This document shows positions 34,680 through 46,015 of a stretch of 64,000 nucleotides of DNA, one piece after another. This DNA comes from Atopsyche davidsoni (Eukaryota > Arthropoda > Insecta > Trichoptera > Hydrobiosidae), in NCBI GenBank assembly GCA_022113835.1, contig JAILWY010000022.1, positions 5,890,001-5,954,000 on the forward strand, in the 5' to 3' direction. A program made the position numbers and the translations under genes. Numbering within the stretch: position 1 is the first letter of the stretch; each line of letters starts with the position of its first letter. The notes beneath the pieces are model-generated. The model was given only the letters and a program-made list of their open reading frames with translations. It did not search any database and was not told the DNA's origin.

Positions 34680-34692
34680 ACCTAACCTAACC
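34680..34692 (-). repeat. CCTAA (telomere-type) repeat
   Basis: CCTAACCTAACC, two and a half units. Confidence 0.8.
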
Positions 34693-34883
34693 TTGGTGCA
34701 ACCCGCACTCGGGATCTGATTTGATAACTTCACTGGGTTGCGGGAGCGTATCCGTTTATTCGCGCCTCCTTGAGGGCATAAGAAAAGAAAAAAATAAACA
34801 CATACAAATATGTGAAATAAGAACATGCAATATATGGATAAAAAACTTGTCTTCTTAGTCCATCAAGGACTTTCTCCTTGTCT

Positions 34884-34901
34884 ACCTAACCTAACCTAAC
34901 C
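34884..34901 (-). repeat. CCTAA (telomere-type) repeat
   Basis: CCTAACCTAACCTAACCC, more than three units. Similar TTAGG runs are at 18843..18857 and 24068..24084. Confidence 0.8.
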
Positions 34902-35060
34902 CAACGAATCGAGCGGTCGTGGAAATCTGCAAAGGAACGTAATAAACGCCACAACGGGACTCATTGTCATATAATAGAGTCTCATCTCTGCGAGTACACG
35001 TACATTAAAAATTTTTGGATAAAAAACAAGTACCAAAAAAACTATTAGAGCTTTTATATA

Positions 35061-35484
35061 CAGGGTGTCAAAAAAGAGTATCGGGTGAATGTGAATAGTG
35101 ACCGCTTCGACTCAAGAGCGTGGTTCCAACAAGACCACTTGCCTTACATCCAATCAATCAATTGAGGCTGTCAACGAATTATTCCCTAATAAGGTAACAT
35201 AAACCTCCCAGAAGCCCCAACCTCAGCCCTCTTGACTATTTCGTATGGGGATACCTCAAAAGTAGAGTTTTTTAAGTAGAGTGTCAGCGTGTTATCAGCA
35301 ATCTTCGTTCCGGATTAGAAAAGCGCCAGCAGTGCGTAACGCTCACCATTTGGATAACATCATCTTTTCGAAATAATTTTCCATTTTGTATTCTTATAAT
35401 CAACGATAAAAAAAATACTTGATTACTAGCAGTTTTTTGTTTTACTGAACTAACAAATACCCGATGCTCTGTTTGGACACCCTA
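35061..35484 (+). mobile_element. Tc1/mariner deletion derivative, CAGGGTGTC family, copy 2
   Basis: The sequence matches the element at 14329..14796: left end CAGGGTGTCAAAAAAGAGTA, right end CTCTGTTTGGACACCCT, TA on each side. The coding scrap LDYFVWGYLKS is present. It has a different, slightly larger internal deletion (424 bp in total). Confidence 0.8.
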
Positions 35485-36047
35485 TATAATTACTTCAGCT
35501 CATAGTGTATATAAAAAAATGTGGCGTGCGCGGTCCAGGAGGGCAAAATAGGAATTGCTTCCTTTTAATGCTTTAAGCGTATAATTATTAATGTTTTTTT
35601 TATAATTTAATATATATTTAAGGGGGAAGTCACGCGGCGGTCACCCTGTGCGCGCCTCGTGCGCTCGGGGACAGGCGCGGGCGCTCCGGCGCGTTATTAT
35701 ATTTTGACGAACGAAATGCGGAGCTCGCGCGGGAACGCTCGGGAGTTTATTTAATTACTCGGTTTTTCCCGCCGCCACTGCAGGTTTTAATATTTGCTCT
35801 GGCGTCGCTTTTTGCAGCCCGAGACCTCGTTATCGCCGGATACTGCCGGATACCGCCGGATACCGCCGGACGGCCTGCTCGAGGAGTATGCGGCAGGCTC
35901 GCTTGTCTTCTCCCGACTTCCCAAATCGACATAAGAAACGATTTTATATTCTTTAATAAATATTTAAAAAAACCGCCATTTTAAATGTTTAATTGGCATA
36001 ATACGTGCGTTGTTTCATTCATTGTTAAAAATTCTTGCCTAGTACTA

Positions 36048-36150
36048 GTGATTCGTTAGTATAATTAGTAATGCACCGGCCGTGTAAGCGTGGGTTCAAA
36101 TTCTACACAAATCACAATGATATTTTTCTAAGAGTTTCTTAAATCATTAT
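36048..36150 (+). repeat. tRNA-like SINE copy with deletion
   Basis: GTGATTCGTTAGTATAATTA and CACCGGCCGTGTAAGC run straight into GTGGGTTCAAATTCTACAC, having lost part of the variable region. The tail ATATTTTTCTAAGAGTTTCT is preserved. Confidence 0.75.
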
Positions 36151-36279
36151 CTGTCATTTGAAAAAATTAAATTTCAAAATTCTTTTATTTTTCATTAGGT
36201 TTATTACAATACATCTTATAACTAATGTTTTGGTGAGGTGTTTGAGTTGAGAAATATAAGGTAGACATGTTGATTGGGG

Positions 36280-37380
36280 TTGGACGTCCGGGGAATTCCC
36301 GGCGGGCACCCGTCCGGGGCGGTGATTCCCCGGACGATCTTCCAGGAGCGCAGGGCGCGCATGTGGGATAGATATTCATTTGTAGAGAGATAGATAAATA
36401 CGTGATATAATTAAAATTACACTAAGTATGCAACACTCAACCGGTTTATGTAGTTGACACACATTAAGCGGGTAACCAAATTGACTAAACTGATGTGATG
36501 TGAAATCTAGACTATACACTCTTTAAAAAGTTGAACCACTTCATACACACTTTGCGGATTACTTCGCATCAAAATGTCCTAAAAATTGTTCAATAATTGG
36601 AGGATTATCATTCTCTGACCACTCCGCTTCTTCATTGTCACTTTGTTCATCACTGTAGAAGTAACGGTGACGAGTCTAAAAAAACATTACGAGCTGTAAA
36701 CCTAAAGAATAAAATGACCTTCTGCCGCTTTTAGAGTAAACACATTCAAAAAGTACTAATTCGCGCCCCGCTTTTAGACGGCAGTCCTCGAAACGGGTAC
36801 TAGTACCCGCCCCGCCTTTAGTGTGTTAATATCATCATATCACGAGGAACAACCGTCGGGCGCAAGTCCCAAGATCCGCAGGTGATCTGCCAGGGGCACA
36901 GGGCATGCAGGAGGTATTTAACACTCCCCACTGCGGGGGTACAAGATTACTGCATTAGATAATGCATCTAATCAAGATAGATGGATAAAATGCCACTGTG
37001 AATTTTTTTTTTAAATTGCTTCGGATTTCTCGATATTATTTCATTCATATTGAAACGTTTATTTTTTGATAAAAATTTTCATTAGTATAGTATATATACT
37101 CCGTAAATATTCGTTAGGTCGGAAGCTCTGATTAATATCATCAGATAAAATAGTAGAATAGATGCGTAGTCCGGGCATTGCGGGGGATACTCGGCGCCGC
37201 GGCTCTGCCCCTGACGACCTGGCAAGGGCGCAGGGCACGTAGGAGGTACGTCCCCGCCCCGGTACAGAATATTCCACGCCGCCCAGGCCGGGTAGGAGAT
37301 ATGGCGCGCCGCCCGGTGGCCCGTCGAGCCGGCACCCCCGGCGGAGGCGGCGCCTCGCCCAGGGGTTCCCAACCTCGGAG
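36280..37380. repeat. GC-rich scraps, possibly of a non-LTR retroelement
   Basis: Three related stretches share a CAGG-GCGCAGGGC-...GGAGGTA pattern: GATCTTCCAGGAGCGCAGGG (about 36337), CTGCCAGGGGCACAGGGCAT (about 36888) and CTGGCAAGGGCGCAGGGCAC (about 37219). The piggyBac-like copy 3 lies between the first two. No reverse transcriptase frame is visible, so the class is only a guess. Confidence 0.3.
36468..36825 (-). mobile_element. piggyBac-like MITE, CACACTAAAGGCGGG family, copy 3
   Basis: Reverse orientation. It opens CACACATTAAGCGGG after ttga and closes CCGCCTTTAGTGTG before TTAA (36826..36829). The palindrome CGGGTACTAGTACCCG is intact. It is 358 bp, with a small internal deletion relative to copy 2. 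Confidence 0.84.
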
Positions 37381-37469
37381 CCCATTATTTCATGTCAACA
37401 ATTAACCAATTAATTATTCTCCTGGCATGACCCGTTGCTTGCAATTCGGAATCCATTGTTAAAATTAAT

Positions 37470-37612
37470 ATTTTTGAGTAAAATACTTGAGTGATTTTCC
37501 ACATGTTCGTTTTTATTTGTATCCGGTTTCGCCAACCTTTCACGTTGGCATTATCAAACAGAGTTTCATGTACATGTACATGAGTACTCTGTCAAAAATA
37601 TTGAATTTCTGT
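37470..37612 (-). repeat. Penelope-like terminal fragment with degenerate hammerhead core
   Basis: On the minus strand GTTTGATAATGCCAACGTGA is followed by AAGGTTGGCGAAACCGGAT. Stem II (GCCAAC/GTTGGC) and the GAAAC box are intact, but the CUGAUGA box reads TTGATAA. The flank ends in TTGACAGAGTACTCATGTAC. Confidence 0.55.
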
Positions 37613-37816
37613 TAGAATTAAATTAGAATCACCGCTCTGCTCCTGCTTAGCATCACCCAAGACACAAATTTCAGCGGTCCTGCCCCCTGTTAGATTCCTT
37701 TTCTGACGAGCTATTAAGTACATAACATTTATTCCACAAAGATCACATTGATCACTTTTATATATTTGCAGTCACAATAAGCGATTTGTGGGCCGGTACT
37801 CATGTTACTATTGAAT

Positions 37817-38480
37817 AGGTACGCGAGCCACAGTTGGACCTCCAGCGATGTAATTTAAATAAATTTGCCGCAAGCGTGTTAGTAAAAGTCACAGCGAGGG
37901 AAAGTACCAAGTAACTGAGATAAGTTTCACGTGTGTCCCATGCATCTGAGGCATACTGTTGATATATTAATTATACTGACATACGCGGACCGCTGTTTGG
38001 TTTTCCGCGGTGTAAGTACATTTTTTGCAGACAAATAAATTATAGTGAGACACGGTGTGGGAGAAGACCAATAGCCTGTGGATTTTACTAGTAGTTGCAT
38101 ATTATCAAAATATCAATTTGACGGAGGTACGTGAGCCACAATTTGACTTTCAGCGGTGTAATCTGAATACATTTGCTGCAAACATGTAAGTTGGTCACGA
38201 TAAGCGAAAGGACTAAGTAACCGGGATCAGTTTCACGTGCGCGCTGAGTATGAAGCGCATTAATTAAGTATATATAAAAAAAAAATGTAATAACAGCTAA
38301 CGAATATGGAACAGGGATCAGACTGTTCATATTAAGCATATCTAATTATGATTAATTTTTTTTTAATTACGTGCGCCACAGTTTGACCTCCAGCGGCGTA
38401 ATCTCAATATATTATAAGTAATGAGTTATGACAATGAGTTACCGGGAACAATTATACATTTTAGCCGTGTATGTATAGAA
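37817..38480. repeat. Diverged tandem repeat, three units
   Basis: Units begin with ACGCGAGCCACAGTTGGACC (about 37819), ACGTGAGCCACAATTTGACT (about 38128) and ACGTGCGCCACAGTTTGACC (about 38369), each followed by TCCAGCG-TGTAAT-like sequence. Units are about 240-310 bp. A further short copy is at 39623..39680. Confidence 0.7.
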
Positions 38481-39082
38481 TACATAAGTCTTTGCACTCG
38501 AGAGGTGCGTCTCAGTCACCACTTTGTTTGGTGCGGAAAGCGGATATCTTGTTTATGTTTATGTGATCTTGTTCTTTAAAGTTCGTTCCTAAACACTGCC
38601 GATATAATTTTACATAGATGATGTTTTCTTCCTTTCAAACTACGTAAGAATTTCTTATCTTAGATAAGTGCGGCACCATTAAGGACTGCACCGTGGACGT
38701 GGCAAAAGGACCAGATGTGTACCTAATCAACCCATATATTTTTTGCTTGTACTTCTTATCGTAAGCATTCATTTGAAGGTCTTTATTTGTTTAAACTTAT
38801 ATTGCGCTGAGGAATAGACTTTTTTCTCCCCCACAATATTAATAAGCTTTCCATTTACGTACCACACCATTATTTTGTTTGCTTTATAATATCTGATACC
38901 ATTAAGATAATATGTATAATGAACCCGGCAAAGGACATCAAATCAAACGACATACTATTGTGATACTTGTCCCGAAAAGCCGGGCATGCATCTCGGCAAT
39001 TGTTACGTGAAATATCATACAAATCAAAATTACAAAAACTTATGTTTACGAAATTATCTTCGTAAAGATGTAAATATTAAAA

Positions 39083-39497
39083 CACACTTTAAGCGGGTAA
39101 CCAAATTGACTAAACTGATGTACGCAGCGGGAAAAATTCGCGTAAAATTGCACGTGTAAAAGCCATACACTCTTTGATTTACATGTAGTCAAATAAATCG
39201 TTTCCTATAAGAAGTTGAACCACTTCATACACACTTTGCGGATTACTTGGCACCACAACAACACCACTTTGTCCTAAATATTGTTCAGTAATTGGAAGAT
39301 TTTTACTCTCTGACCACTCCACTTCTTCAGAAGTAACGTTGACGAGTCTAAACAAACATTACGAGCTGTAAACCTAAAGAGTAAAATGACCTTCTGCCGC
39401 TTTTAGAATAAACACATTCAAAAAGGTATCAATACGCGCCCCGCTTTTAGACAGCAGTCCGCGAAACGGCACTAGTACCCGCCCCGCCTTTAGTGTG
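39083..39497 (-). mobile_element. piggyBac-like MITE, CACACTAAAGGCGGG family, copy 4
   Basis: Reverse orientation, from CACACTTTAAGCGGG to CCGCCTTTAGTGTG with TTAA after it (39498..39501). The left-side target site is degenerate. The palindrome is damaged by a one-base loss (CGGCACTAGTACCCG). Confidence 0.84.
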
Positions 39498-39622
39498 TTA
39501 AAATATAAAAGTTTTATGTGAGTGTGTGATCATTTTAAGTTAGAGGTAAGAAATACACCAAAAGCAGTACGAAACGCTTCGAGTTGCTGAGTTAATACAT
39601 ATTGTTTTTTTTTTTTTTTTTT

Positions 39623-39680
39623 TCCGCGCACCACAGTTTGAGCTCCAGCGGTGTAATCTAAATCTATTATAAGTAACACC
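39623..39680. repeat. Isolated unit of the 37.8-kb repeat
   Basis: CGCACCACAGTTTGAGCTCC followed by AGCGGTGTAATCTAAAT, just after a poly-T run. It is about 1.2 kb from the array. Confidence 0.65.
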
Positions 39681-40045
39681 GCCGGCGGTGCGGGCAGGCG
39701 CCCGGCGCGGCCGCTGACGTCCCGCCCTGATGAGGAAGCCCCAATTAGGACAGTTTTACTGCCGAAAGCGGAGTTACCGACTCCCGGAGCGGCCGGCCAG
39801 CGGCGCTTTGTTCCGCCCCGCGTTCTGCGGATGTCCAAATTAACGTACAAAACATCCCGCTCGAACGATTCGGTGGAAATTACGCTGCAAGCCACACTGG
39901 ACTTCCTCTCGTCGCCATTACGAAATTACAGGTCTCGAAAAATAATGCACTTGTAATGCACGTGGCTCAGTTTGATGGTGAAAAAAAAACACAAAGAAAT
40001 ACCAGCATGAAATTTTAATTGTATTTTAAGTTAAGTGAAATTAAG

Positions 40046-40255
40046 AAATTCAATATTTTTGACAGAGAGTTCTTGGTGGAATTCCATTTTAATATTTTTG
40101 AATAAAATACTTTTTTATTAGTGACCGAGAAGATAATTGATATTGACTCTGCTTGATAATGCCAACGTGAAAGGTTGGCGAAACCGGTCACTAATAAAAA
40201 TAAAAATGTGGAAAATCACTCAAGTATTTTATTCAAAACTATTAAGTGAAATTCG
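40046..40255. repeat. Inverted Penelope-like terminal element
   Basis: The two sides are inverted copies: CATTTTAATATTTTTGAATA...TTAGTGACCG on the left, and CGGTCACTAATAAAAATAAA...ATTCAAAACTATTAAGTG on the right. The centre holds TTGATAATGCCAACGTGAAA and GGTTGGCGAAACCGGTC (40153..40190), a hammerhead-like fold with a mutated first core box. Inverted terminal copies are a known habit of Penelope-like insertions. Confidence 0.55.
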
Positions 40256-40817
40256 CGTATATCGGGGTTTACGATTAAACACGCATAACACAGTCAAAAC
40301 TTAATACAAAAAAAATACGAATCATTTAAAACAATCACTTTAACTCTAAGAACACTTTATGCAGTATTACATGTTATTTTTACTGAAAAATACATCTATT
40401 GTCTTTTGGGTAGCGTTTCTTTTGCGTTCTTGTAAAATACGTTCATAACACCCAACGCTGTTTATAATTGTTAAGAGAAGTCAATGACTACATTCTTAAA
40501 TAAGAAATTCGCGTAATGCGAGGTATAATCGCGTAAAGCGGGGTATTACTGTATATTAAAATATTGTTTGCATTCAATTAACAGCATCACTATTGATTGG
40601 CAAAGTCGATTGAAATATTAGGGATCATTTAAGCAAAACGGAAGCAGGATCTTGAAATATTGCCTACTCATATTCAAATAATAACAATCAAAAAAATCTC
40701 CAGAAAAGCCCGGCCTTTCCGCCGATATAAAAAGCAGTTTATACATTACTATTTATATCTATGTATGGATTAGTCAATCAAGTTGCGTATTTATTACCCA
40801 TTACGGGCTTATTATAT

Positions 40818-41030
40818 TTACTAATATGATTAGGCACATTAGTTCATATATAGAAGATGATTTAAAGAAACTCTCAGAAAAGTGATACGTTAGTACAAAG
40901 GTTCGTACACCGGCCATGTAAGCCAGGGGATGTGGGTTCAAATCCCACACAAATCACGATGATATTTTTCTGAGAGTTTCTTTAAATCATCTTCTATATA
41001 TGAACTAATGTGCCTAATCATATTAGTAAA
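40818..41030 (+). repeat. Foldback element with tRNA-like core
   Basis: The tRNA-like core (40882..40957) has CACCGGCCATGTAAGC and GTGGGTTCAAATCCCAC. It is bracketed by inverted arms of about 65 bp, starting TTTACTAATATGATTAGGCA on the left and ending with its complement on the right (about 40966..41030). The arms are the family's 3' tail present twice in opposite orientation. Confidence 0.82.
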
Positions 41031-41134
41031 TACATTACTATTATCAACACCGATTGCATATTTTGATACCGCTGCCAAAGAAGCGTATCTTTGGTGAATA
41101 TTTAAATACCGTTGCCTGCGCCACCCATGCGCTC

Positions 41135-41256
41135 GGGGCCAGGGGGGCACGGGGCAGGGGCAGGGGGCACGAGGGCAGGGGGCAGGGGGCAGGTGGAGGC
41201 AGGGGGGGCAGGGGGGGCAGGGAGGCAGGGGGGCAGGGGGCAGGGGGCTCGCCCGG
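41135..41256. repeat. (GGGGGCA)n array
   Basis: Units GGGGGCA and GGGGGGCA with ACGAGGGCA variants over about 120 bp. Confidence 0.88.
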
Positions 41257-41713
41257 TGACTCGCGCCGGGTTTCAGCCACAGATATCGTCGTTTGATTTC
41301 TTGCGGCGCGGCCCCCGGCCCTCGTGAATTTTTTACGTCCCCGAATTCTTTACGGCTTTTTGTTTGGCGTGATTTTCCCTCCGCCGGGCCGGCCCTCGCC
41401 GCCGAGTTATCGCCGTAAATTATGCGCGAATAAACCCTTTGAGCAACAACTACTCGTATATCGCGAAATATGGGCCATACTCACTAGGTTTAGAGGGTTA
41501 AAACTGCCTAAATTATAATAAATAATATTGAATGACAGATATATCCTAAGAGTGTAGATATCTTTCATGAACTTCACTGGGTAGCTGATCCGGTTTCTTG
41601 GGTGTATGTTACTCCGACGTTTCAGAATATACACCTATACCTCCCTTTACGGCCTAGATACGTTCCACGAAACTTGGCCGCTAATCGAAAAGCCGTAAAA
41701 TGAATCAATTATT

Positions 41714-42060
41714 CTAATACAAATTCAATGGGATCGGTTCCAAATTTGTTAAATATGTAACACTTTTTATACATTCTGGCCATATTTTTTTCCTAACATG
41801 GTTCATTGTTGTTGATTTTAATTCCTTCCATGATTCACTGATGCTGTCAACAGCATCCTTGATGTTATAGTTTTTCCAAAATGTTTTGACTGAAGCTATA
41901 CCATCGGTTTCCCTTATAAGTTGTCGGAAATTTCGGCGTAGGTAATATGCCTTAAAAGTGGCTATTGCACCCTGATCCATTAGTTGGAATCATGGAATCT
42001 TCAGATAACTCGGACAAATTAGTAGGATGCCCTGGTGCATTATCCAAAATTAGCAAAGCC
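41714..42060 (-). pseudogene. Tigger/pogo (CENP-B-like) transposase remnant
   Basis: The first frame reads ALLILDNAPGHPTNLSE, which holds the second catalytic Asp motif (LDNAPGHP). After a deletion and frameshift a second frame gives MDQGAIATFKAYYLRRNFRQ and VKTFWKNYNIKDAVDSI, the standard sequence after the third catalytic Asp. The stretch linking them (usually with PPNTT and QPLDQ-type motifs) is lost. It is non-functional. Confidence 0.85.
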
Positions 42061-42065
42061 TTGTT

Positions 42066-42300
42066 GGTTAAGGGTCTAGGTCGCATAATCGAGTTTTTTT
42101 GATCATATTCTAGTCCGTTTTGCGAAAAATCTACGGCACCAATCGAAAAAATTTAAATGCAAAAAGTTTGATACTTCCGAATAAAATATATTTTTATTTC
42201 TTATAAATTTACTATTCATATGATAAATATGTGTTTTTCCGATTGAAGTCTAGGAATTTGGAGATCAATCTGGTCCATTTTACAAGAGTCGAGAGTTCAA
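42066..42300. repeat. Dispersed repeat, about 240 bp, copy 2, inside a Tigger element
   Basis: Same sequence as 24165..24410. Here it interrupts the Tigger/pogo copy just upstream (in gene orientation) of its LLILDNAPGHP motif, which suggests insertion into that element. Confidence 0.72.
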
Positions 42301-42419
42301 GAGTGAAATTTGTACATACATACATATGTACTTACGTACTAAAAATGTCCCTAATTATTTCCAGTTGGCCGTACAACGACCGGCCGTATAGCGAGGTATA
42401 GGTGTATAGCCTAAGCTGC

Positions 42420-44200
42420 ATAATACCCCAAAAACCATACTAACTTGTAGACTAAATTAATGAATATCAATCAATCAATTCTTATGAAGAGCTAGTCGCT
42501 TGAGCAGTCCCGATCCCGAAGACAATTGCGACTGTGTCCTATATGATACGTTCGCACCGTTTACCTCGCTGTTTCTTCTCCTTCCCTTTGCATAAATTCT
42601 GATTTTGACACGATCGAAGCAATCTTTCGTACAGACCAGGGTATAACGTCTCGACTTAAAGACCACGAGCCGGCACAGGGAAGACCGTTGCAATCTTCGC
42701 CGAAGTCTAGTGTTGTTTAGGCCAAAGCGACTGAGCTGCAAGTTGCGACAGCAGCGAGGCGTGGATTCGTATTCCACCTGCGCTGCGAAAATACTTTTCA
42801 AGGTTTATTTTCGCCGGTAAAATCTAATAACGAGGAGACCTCCCCAGCGTCCGAATCCCCACCCTCCTAAGCGGAAACTTTGTTAAAGTCCGCCACGCCG
42901 GATACCGTGGCACGAAATATGTACAATGCAAAAATAAATTTCATCTGCAATATCTAAATGCCCAAAGGTTCAAGGTCAATGGCATTTCATTTCCTTTTGA
43001 AATCATCCTTTTTGTGCCCGCAGCATCCTGCTCGTTGCGGTCGACGGCGCGGTATTATATATTTTATATGCGGCTGCGCCACGCGCGTTTTCTGCATTCC
43101 CAACCGTCTCTCCGGCCGCCAGGACCCATTAAAAGACCGTTAAGATCCGCCATAGGCCTTCCGTGACGCAATTATAGTAAGTTTTCGAACATTGATAGTT
43201 TAAGATAGTAATTTTTATGCTGTCGGGCGCGAAGGCGATTCCGAAAAATAGAAATAAAGTGATTATTAATCCGCGCCGGTTGAATTGAAAAATACATCAG
43301 ATCAAGACAGTGTAATTAAGATCTTTCATTTCTGGGATTTATATGGTAATAATTATAATATAAAGTGGAATGATCATGATTTAGCAGCACACCCGCAAGG
43401 GAGGGGGCAAAAAGGCTGCGCTGCTCGGATCTAGTAATTCGTATGAATAAATAAAAATCAGTTGCCTACACGCACTGCGGCCGAAACGATAAACCCACAA
43501 TGTCCTCTGATTGTACGCCGTTCCGTTCGGTTGTCGCTTGGGTCGAGGCGGGTGCAGGCAGCTGAAATGATAACGGCTCTATCGCTAGCAGGCTAATTTT
43601 AGCCGATGGATTCCCGCTATTGTGTTATCAATGGGTATTGGTTCGTTAATATTATGATTGCTGTAACTATATGAAGAAACTAGCCGAAATATAAAGTAAA
43701 AATACAACCTAATCAAACCTCTATACTTAAAACTGCTTGCCTTGATTTTAGACTCAAATTTTTATACACGATAAATTTGCACTCTAGCTTTGTAAGCAAA
43801 AATCTCAATGTCATTATGCCGACAAACATGGTTTTGGACCATAGCATCTAAGTAAATACTTCAGCTCTCAGTTTATTTTAAGTTTGTCGTCCGGGGGCTT
43901 GATCGGCTCTTACCGCTTGTGTAATTAATTTAAAATAAAAAATAAAAAAAATCCACGCGTCGTATCCCGGCATCAGAGTTTCCCGCCGGAGCGGCAAAAA
44001 GCATTTTTCACCGCTCGACATCCGGCGAGCCCAGGCTCTTCCAGGGCAGGGCTGGACCCAGCATCCCGGCCAAGTGACGAAATTATTAATCACGTGATAC
44101 ATTGGGATACGTGGGATATATATGTTCAGATTTATGTGATATTTTATAAAAATCAATAGTGAAATTCTAGTATGAGTGAATTCTGATGCAAATTTGATGA
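42420..44200. other. No gene recognised
   Basis: A 108-codon frame at 42475..42801 (minus) is of mixed composition with no recognised domain. Nothing else stands out. Confidence 0.5.
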
Positions 44201-44209
44201 AGTCCATGG

Positions 44210-44990
44210 TAGCCGTTTATAGCAATCTTGTACAATTCTGTTATTCAAAGTATTGTCCATCGAAGGTTTCAATATTGCCCCATCGTTTTGACAAAAAAAA
44301 CCGGTCATGTTTTGAGCCAAAGAACGAATCGACCCAATTTTTGGTGCCTTGGACTGAAGTGAAGCGTATTCCGGAAAGTCCATTCTGCATCCAAGTCTGG
44401 ACTATATGGAGGGTGGGGCAGAACTTCCCACCCGCTCTTTTCCGAATAGTTTTTAACGGGTTGAGCAACATGTGGCCGAGCGTTGTCATTTTATAAAATC
44501 AATGTCTCGTGACTGGTCTCCCATTCTGGCCGTTTTTCCTTCAATGCTCTCTTTTAGTGGACCAGATGTTGTCGGTACACCTCTCCAGTAATGGTTTCAC
44601 CCGGTTTTAAAAGCTCTTAATACATAACTCCCTTCTGGTCCTACCAAATACAGAACGTTATCTTGGCAGCGTGAATATTCTTATTCGGTGTCGATTTGGC
44701 TGGTTGGCCAGGCTTCAAATACGATTTATAGCTCTTTGGGTTGTCTTAATGAATCCATTATTTGTCGCCATTAACAATTCTATGCAAAAAAGACTTTTTT
44801 TTATGACGCTCGATGAGCATTTCAGACATGCGAAATAGCCTTTTCACGTCTCTTGGATTTAACTCGTATGACACCCAATTTCCTTGCTTCTGGATGAATC
44901 TCAATGCTTTAGGCTGCTTGAGTCAGGCCCAATGATTCCGCAAGCTCTTCTTGTCTTCAAGTCTTGATCGAGTAACGCTTCCAATTCTTA
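44210..44990 (-). pseudogene. Mariner transposase pseudogene, second subfamily
   Basis: On the minus strand fragments read EELAESLGLT, KLGVIRVKSKRREK (frame-shifted), then GHMLLNPLKTIRKRAG, GLSGIRFTSVQGTKNWVDSF and KRWGNIETFDGQYFE. These are the recognition, middle and C-terminal blocks of a mariner different from the one at 31.8 kb. Many stops and shifts are present. It adjoins the partial mariner at 44.99 kb, and the exact join is unclear. Confidence 0.75.
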
Positions 44991-45427
44991 GGTCTGCAAA
45001 GTAGGCCTCCGTGGGGGCGATGACCTCCTCATTGGCAACAAAAAAATTGCACGGGGCCAAATCTGGAGAATACGGTGCATGGGGGAGCAGTTCGTTGTGC
45101 AATTCGACCAATTTCGAGGTGTGAGCCGGTGCATTGTCATGGTGGAAGAGCACTTTTTTCTCCGCCAAATGGGGCCGTTTTTTTTGCAATTCGGCGTCGA
45201 ATCGGCCCAATAATTCGGCATAGTAGAGCTCTGTGACCGTTTTGCTCTTCATCAGGTATTCAATGTAGATCACACCTTGTGAATCCCAGAAAACGGTGGC
45301 CATCACGATAGGACAGTCTTCGCCTTCTTCGGAGCACGTTCGCCGGGTGAAATCCACTGTTTCGACTGTTCCTTGGTCTTTGGTGTGTACCAGTGGATCT
45401 ATGTTTCGTCGATTTCAAGTTACCCTC
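44985..45427 (-). pseudogene. Mariner pseudogene with 5' half deleted
   Basis: The minus strand gives VMATVFWDSQGVIYIEYLMK, YYAELLGRFDAELQKKRPHL, VLFHHDNAPAHTSKLVELHN and LLPHAPYSPDLAPCNFF, so all three catalytic motif regions are recognisable (the last reads CN instead of CD). At the upper end the body is joined abruptly to CCCTCG before TA (45428..45429), the tip of the 5' terminal repeat, showing an internal deletion of the N-terminal half. Confidence 0.85.
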
Positions 45428-45667
45428 GTATATCAATGATTTGCTGAAGCGCATTCAAAAGTGTCAAATTCCGGTTTTTAAGGTTTTTATTAAAATGTCG
45501 GAGGGTGGCAACCCTGGCGCCCCCCACGGCGGCACGGATTGCCCCCCTCTCCCCCCCCGTGGCTCGGCGACGCTCCAGCGGCTCCGTGTTGGTTTTACAG
45601 CCCGTCCGCGCGCCCGGCCCGCGGCGCATCGCATTCTTCATCGCGGCTTATTGCCGGGGCCCCAGAG

Positions 45668-45745
45668 GCGGGGGGCGCAGGCGGGGGCGCGGGCGGGGCG
45701 CAGGCGGGGCGCAGGCGTTGCGGGGGCGCGGGCGGGGCGTAGAAG
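45668..45745. repeat. (GGCGGGGCGCA)n array
   Basis: About seven GGCGGGGCGCA or GGGGGCGCGG units. Confidence 0.85.
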
Positions 45746-45759
45746 CGTCCCCGTCCCGG

Positions 45760-46015
45760 TGTTAGCCCGGAGAATAAATCTGGATGTCACCTCGAACACG
45801 TCTCGACTTTAAAAACTTCACGGGTACGCCTTAAGCCCAGAGAATATATCTAGATGTCACCTTAACACGTTAAACACGTCTCAACATTTTATTGTTCCAA
45901 AAAAAGCAGTACAAATACGATCCGAAGACCATACTCATTGTAAATGGATTAAAAACCGAACGCGTGTATCAATAACGTCTCGAGAGAGTATATATAGATG
46001 TCACCCAGACCATGC
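45760..46015. repeat. Degenerate tandem repeat
   Basis: GAGAATAAATCTGGATGTCA...CACGTCTCGAC (45770), GAGAATATATCTAGATGTCA...CACGTCTCAAC (45838) and GAGTATATATAGATGTCACC (45984) are three decayed units. Confidence 0.65.

Larger units (their letters stand above)
41632..42404 (-). mobile_element. Tigger/pogo-type DNA transposon copy
   Basis: TA flanks inverted ends CACCTATACCTCCCTTTACG and, reverse-complemented, CACCTATACCTCGCTATACG, matching the usual Tigger pattern. It contains transposase remnants on the minus strand and an inserted dispersed repeat (42066..42300). Length 773 bp. Confidence 0.83.

Noticed and set aside
34884..34901. Chromosome end (telomere)
   Set aside because: Only short internal TTAGG/CCTAA runs of two to four units are seen, scattered in the window.
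40505..40550. Second Tigger-type terminal repeat (CGTAAAGCGGGGTATTACTG)
   Set aside because: The motif is suggestive of a pogo-type end, but no matching partner end could be placed convincingly.
42475..42801. 108-codon minus-strand frame as a gene
   Set aside because: No domain, no splice or neighbour support; length is within what chance gives in this composition.
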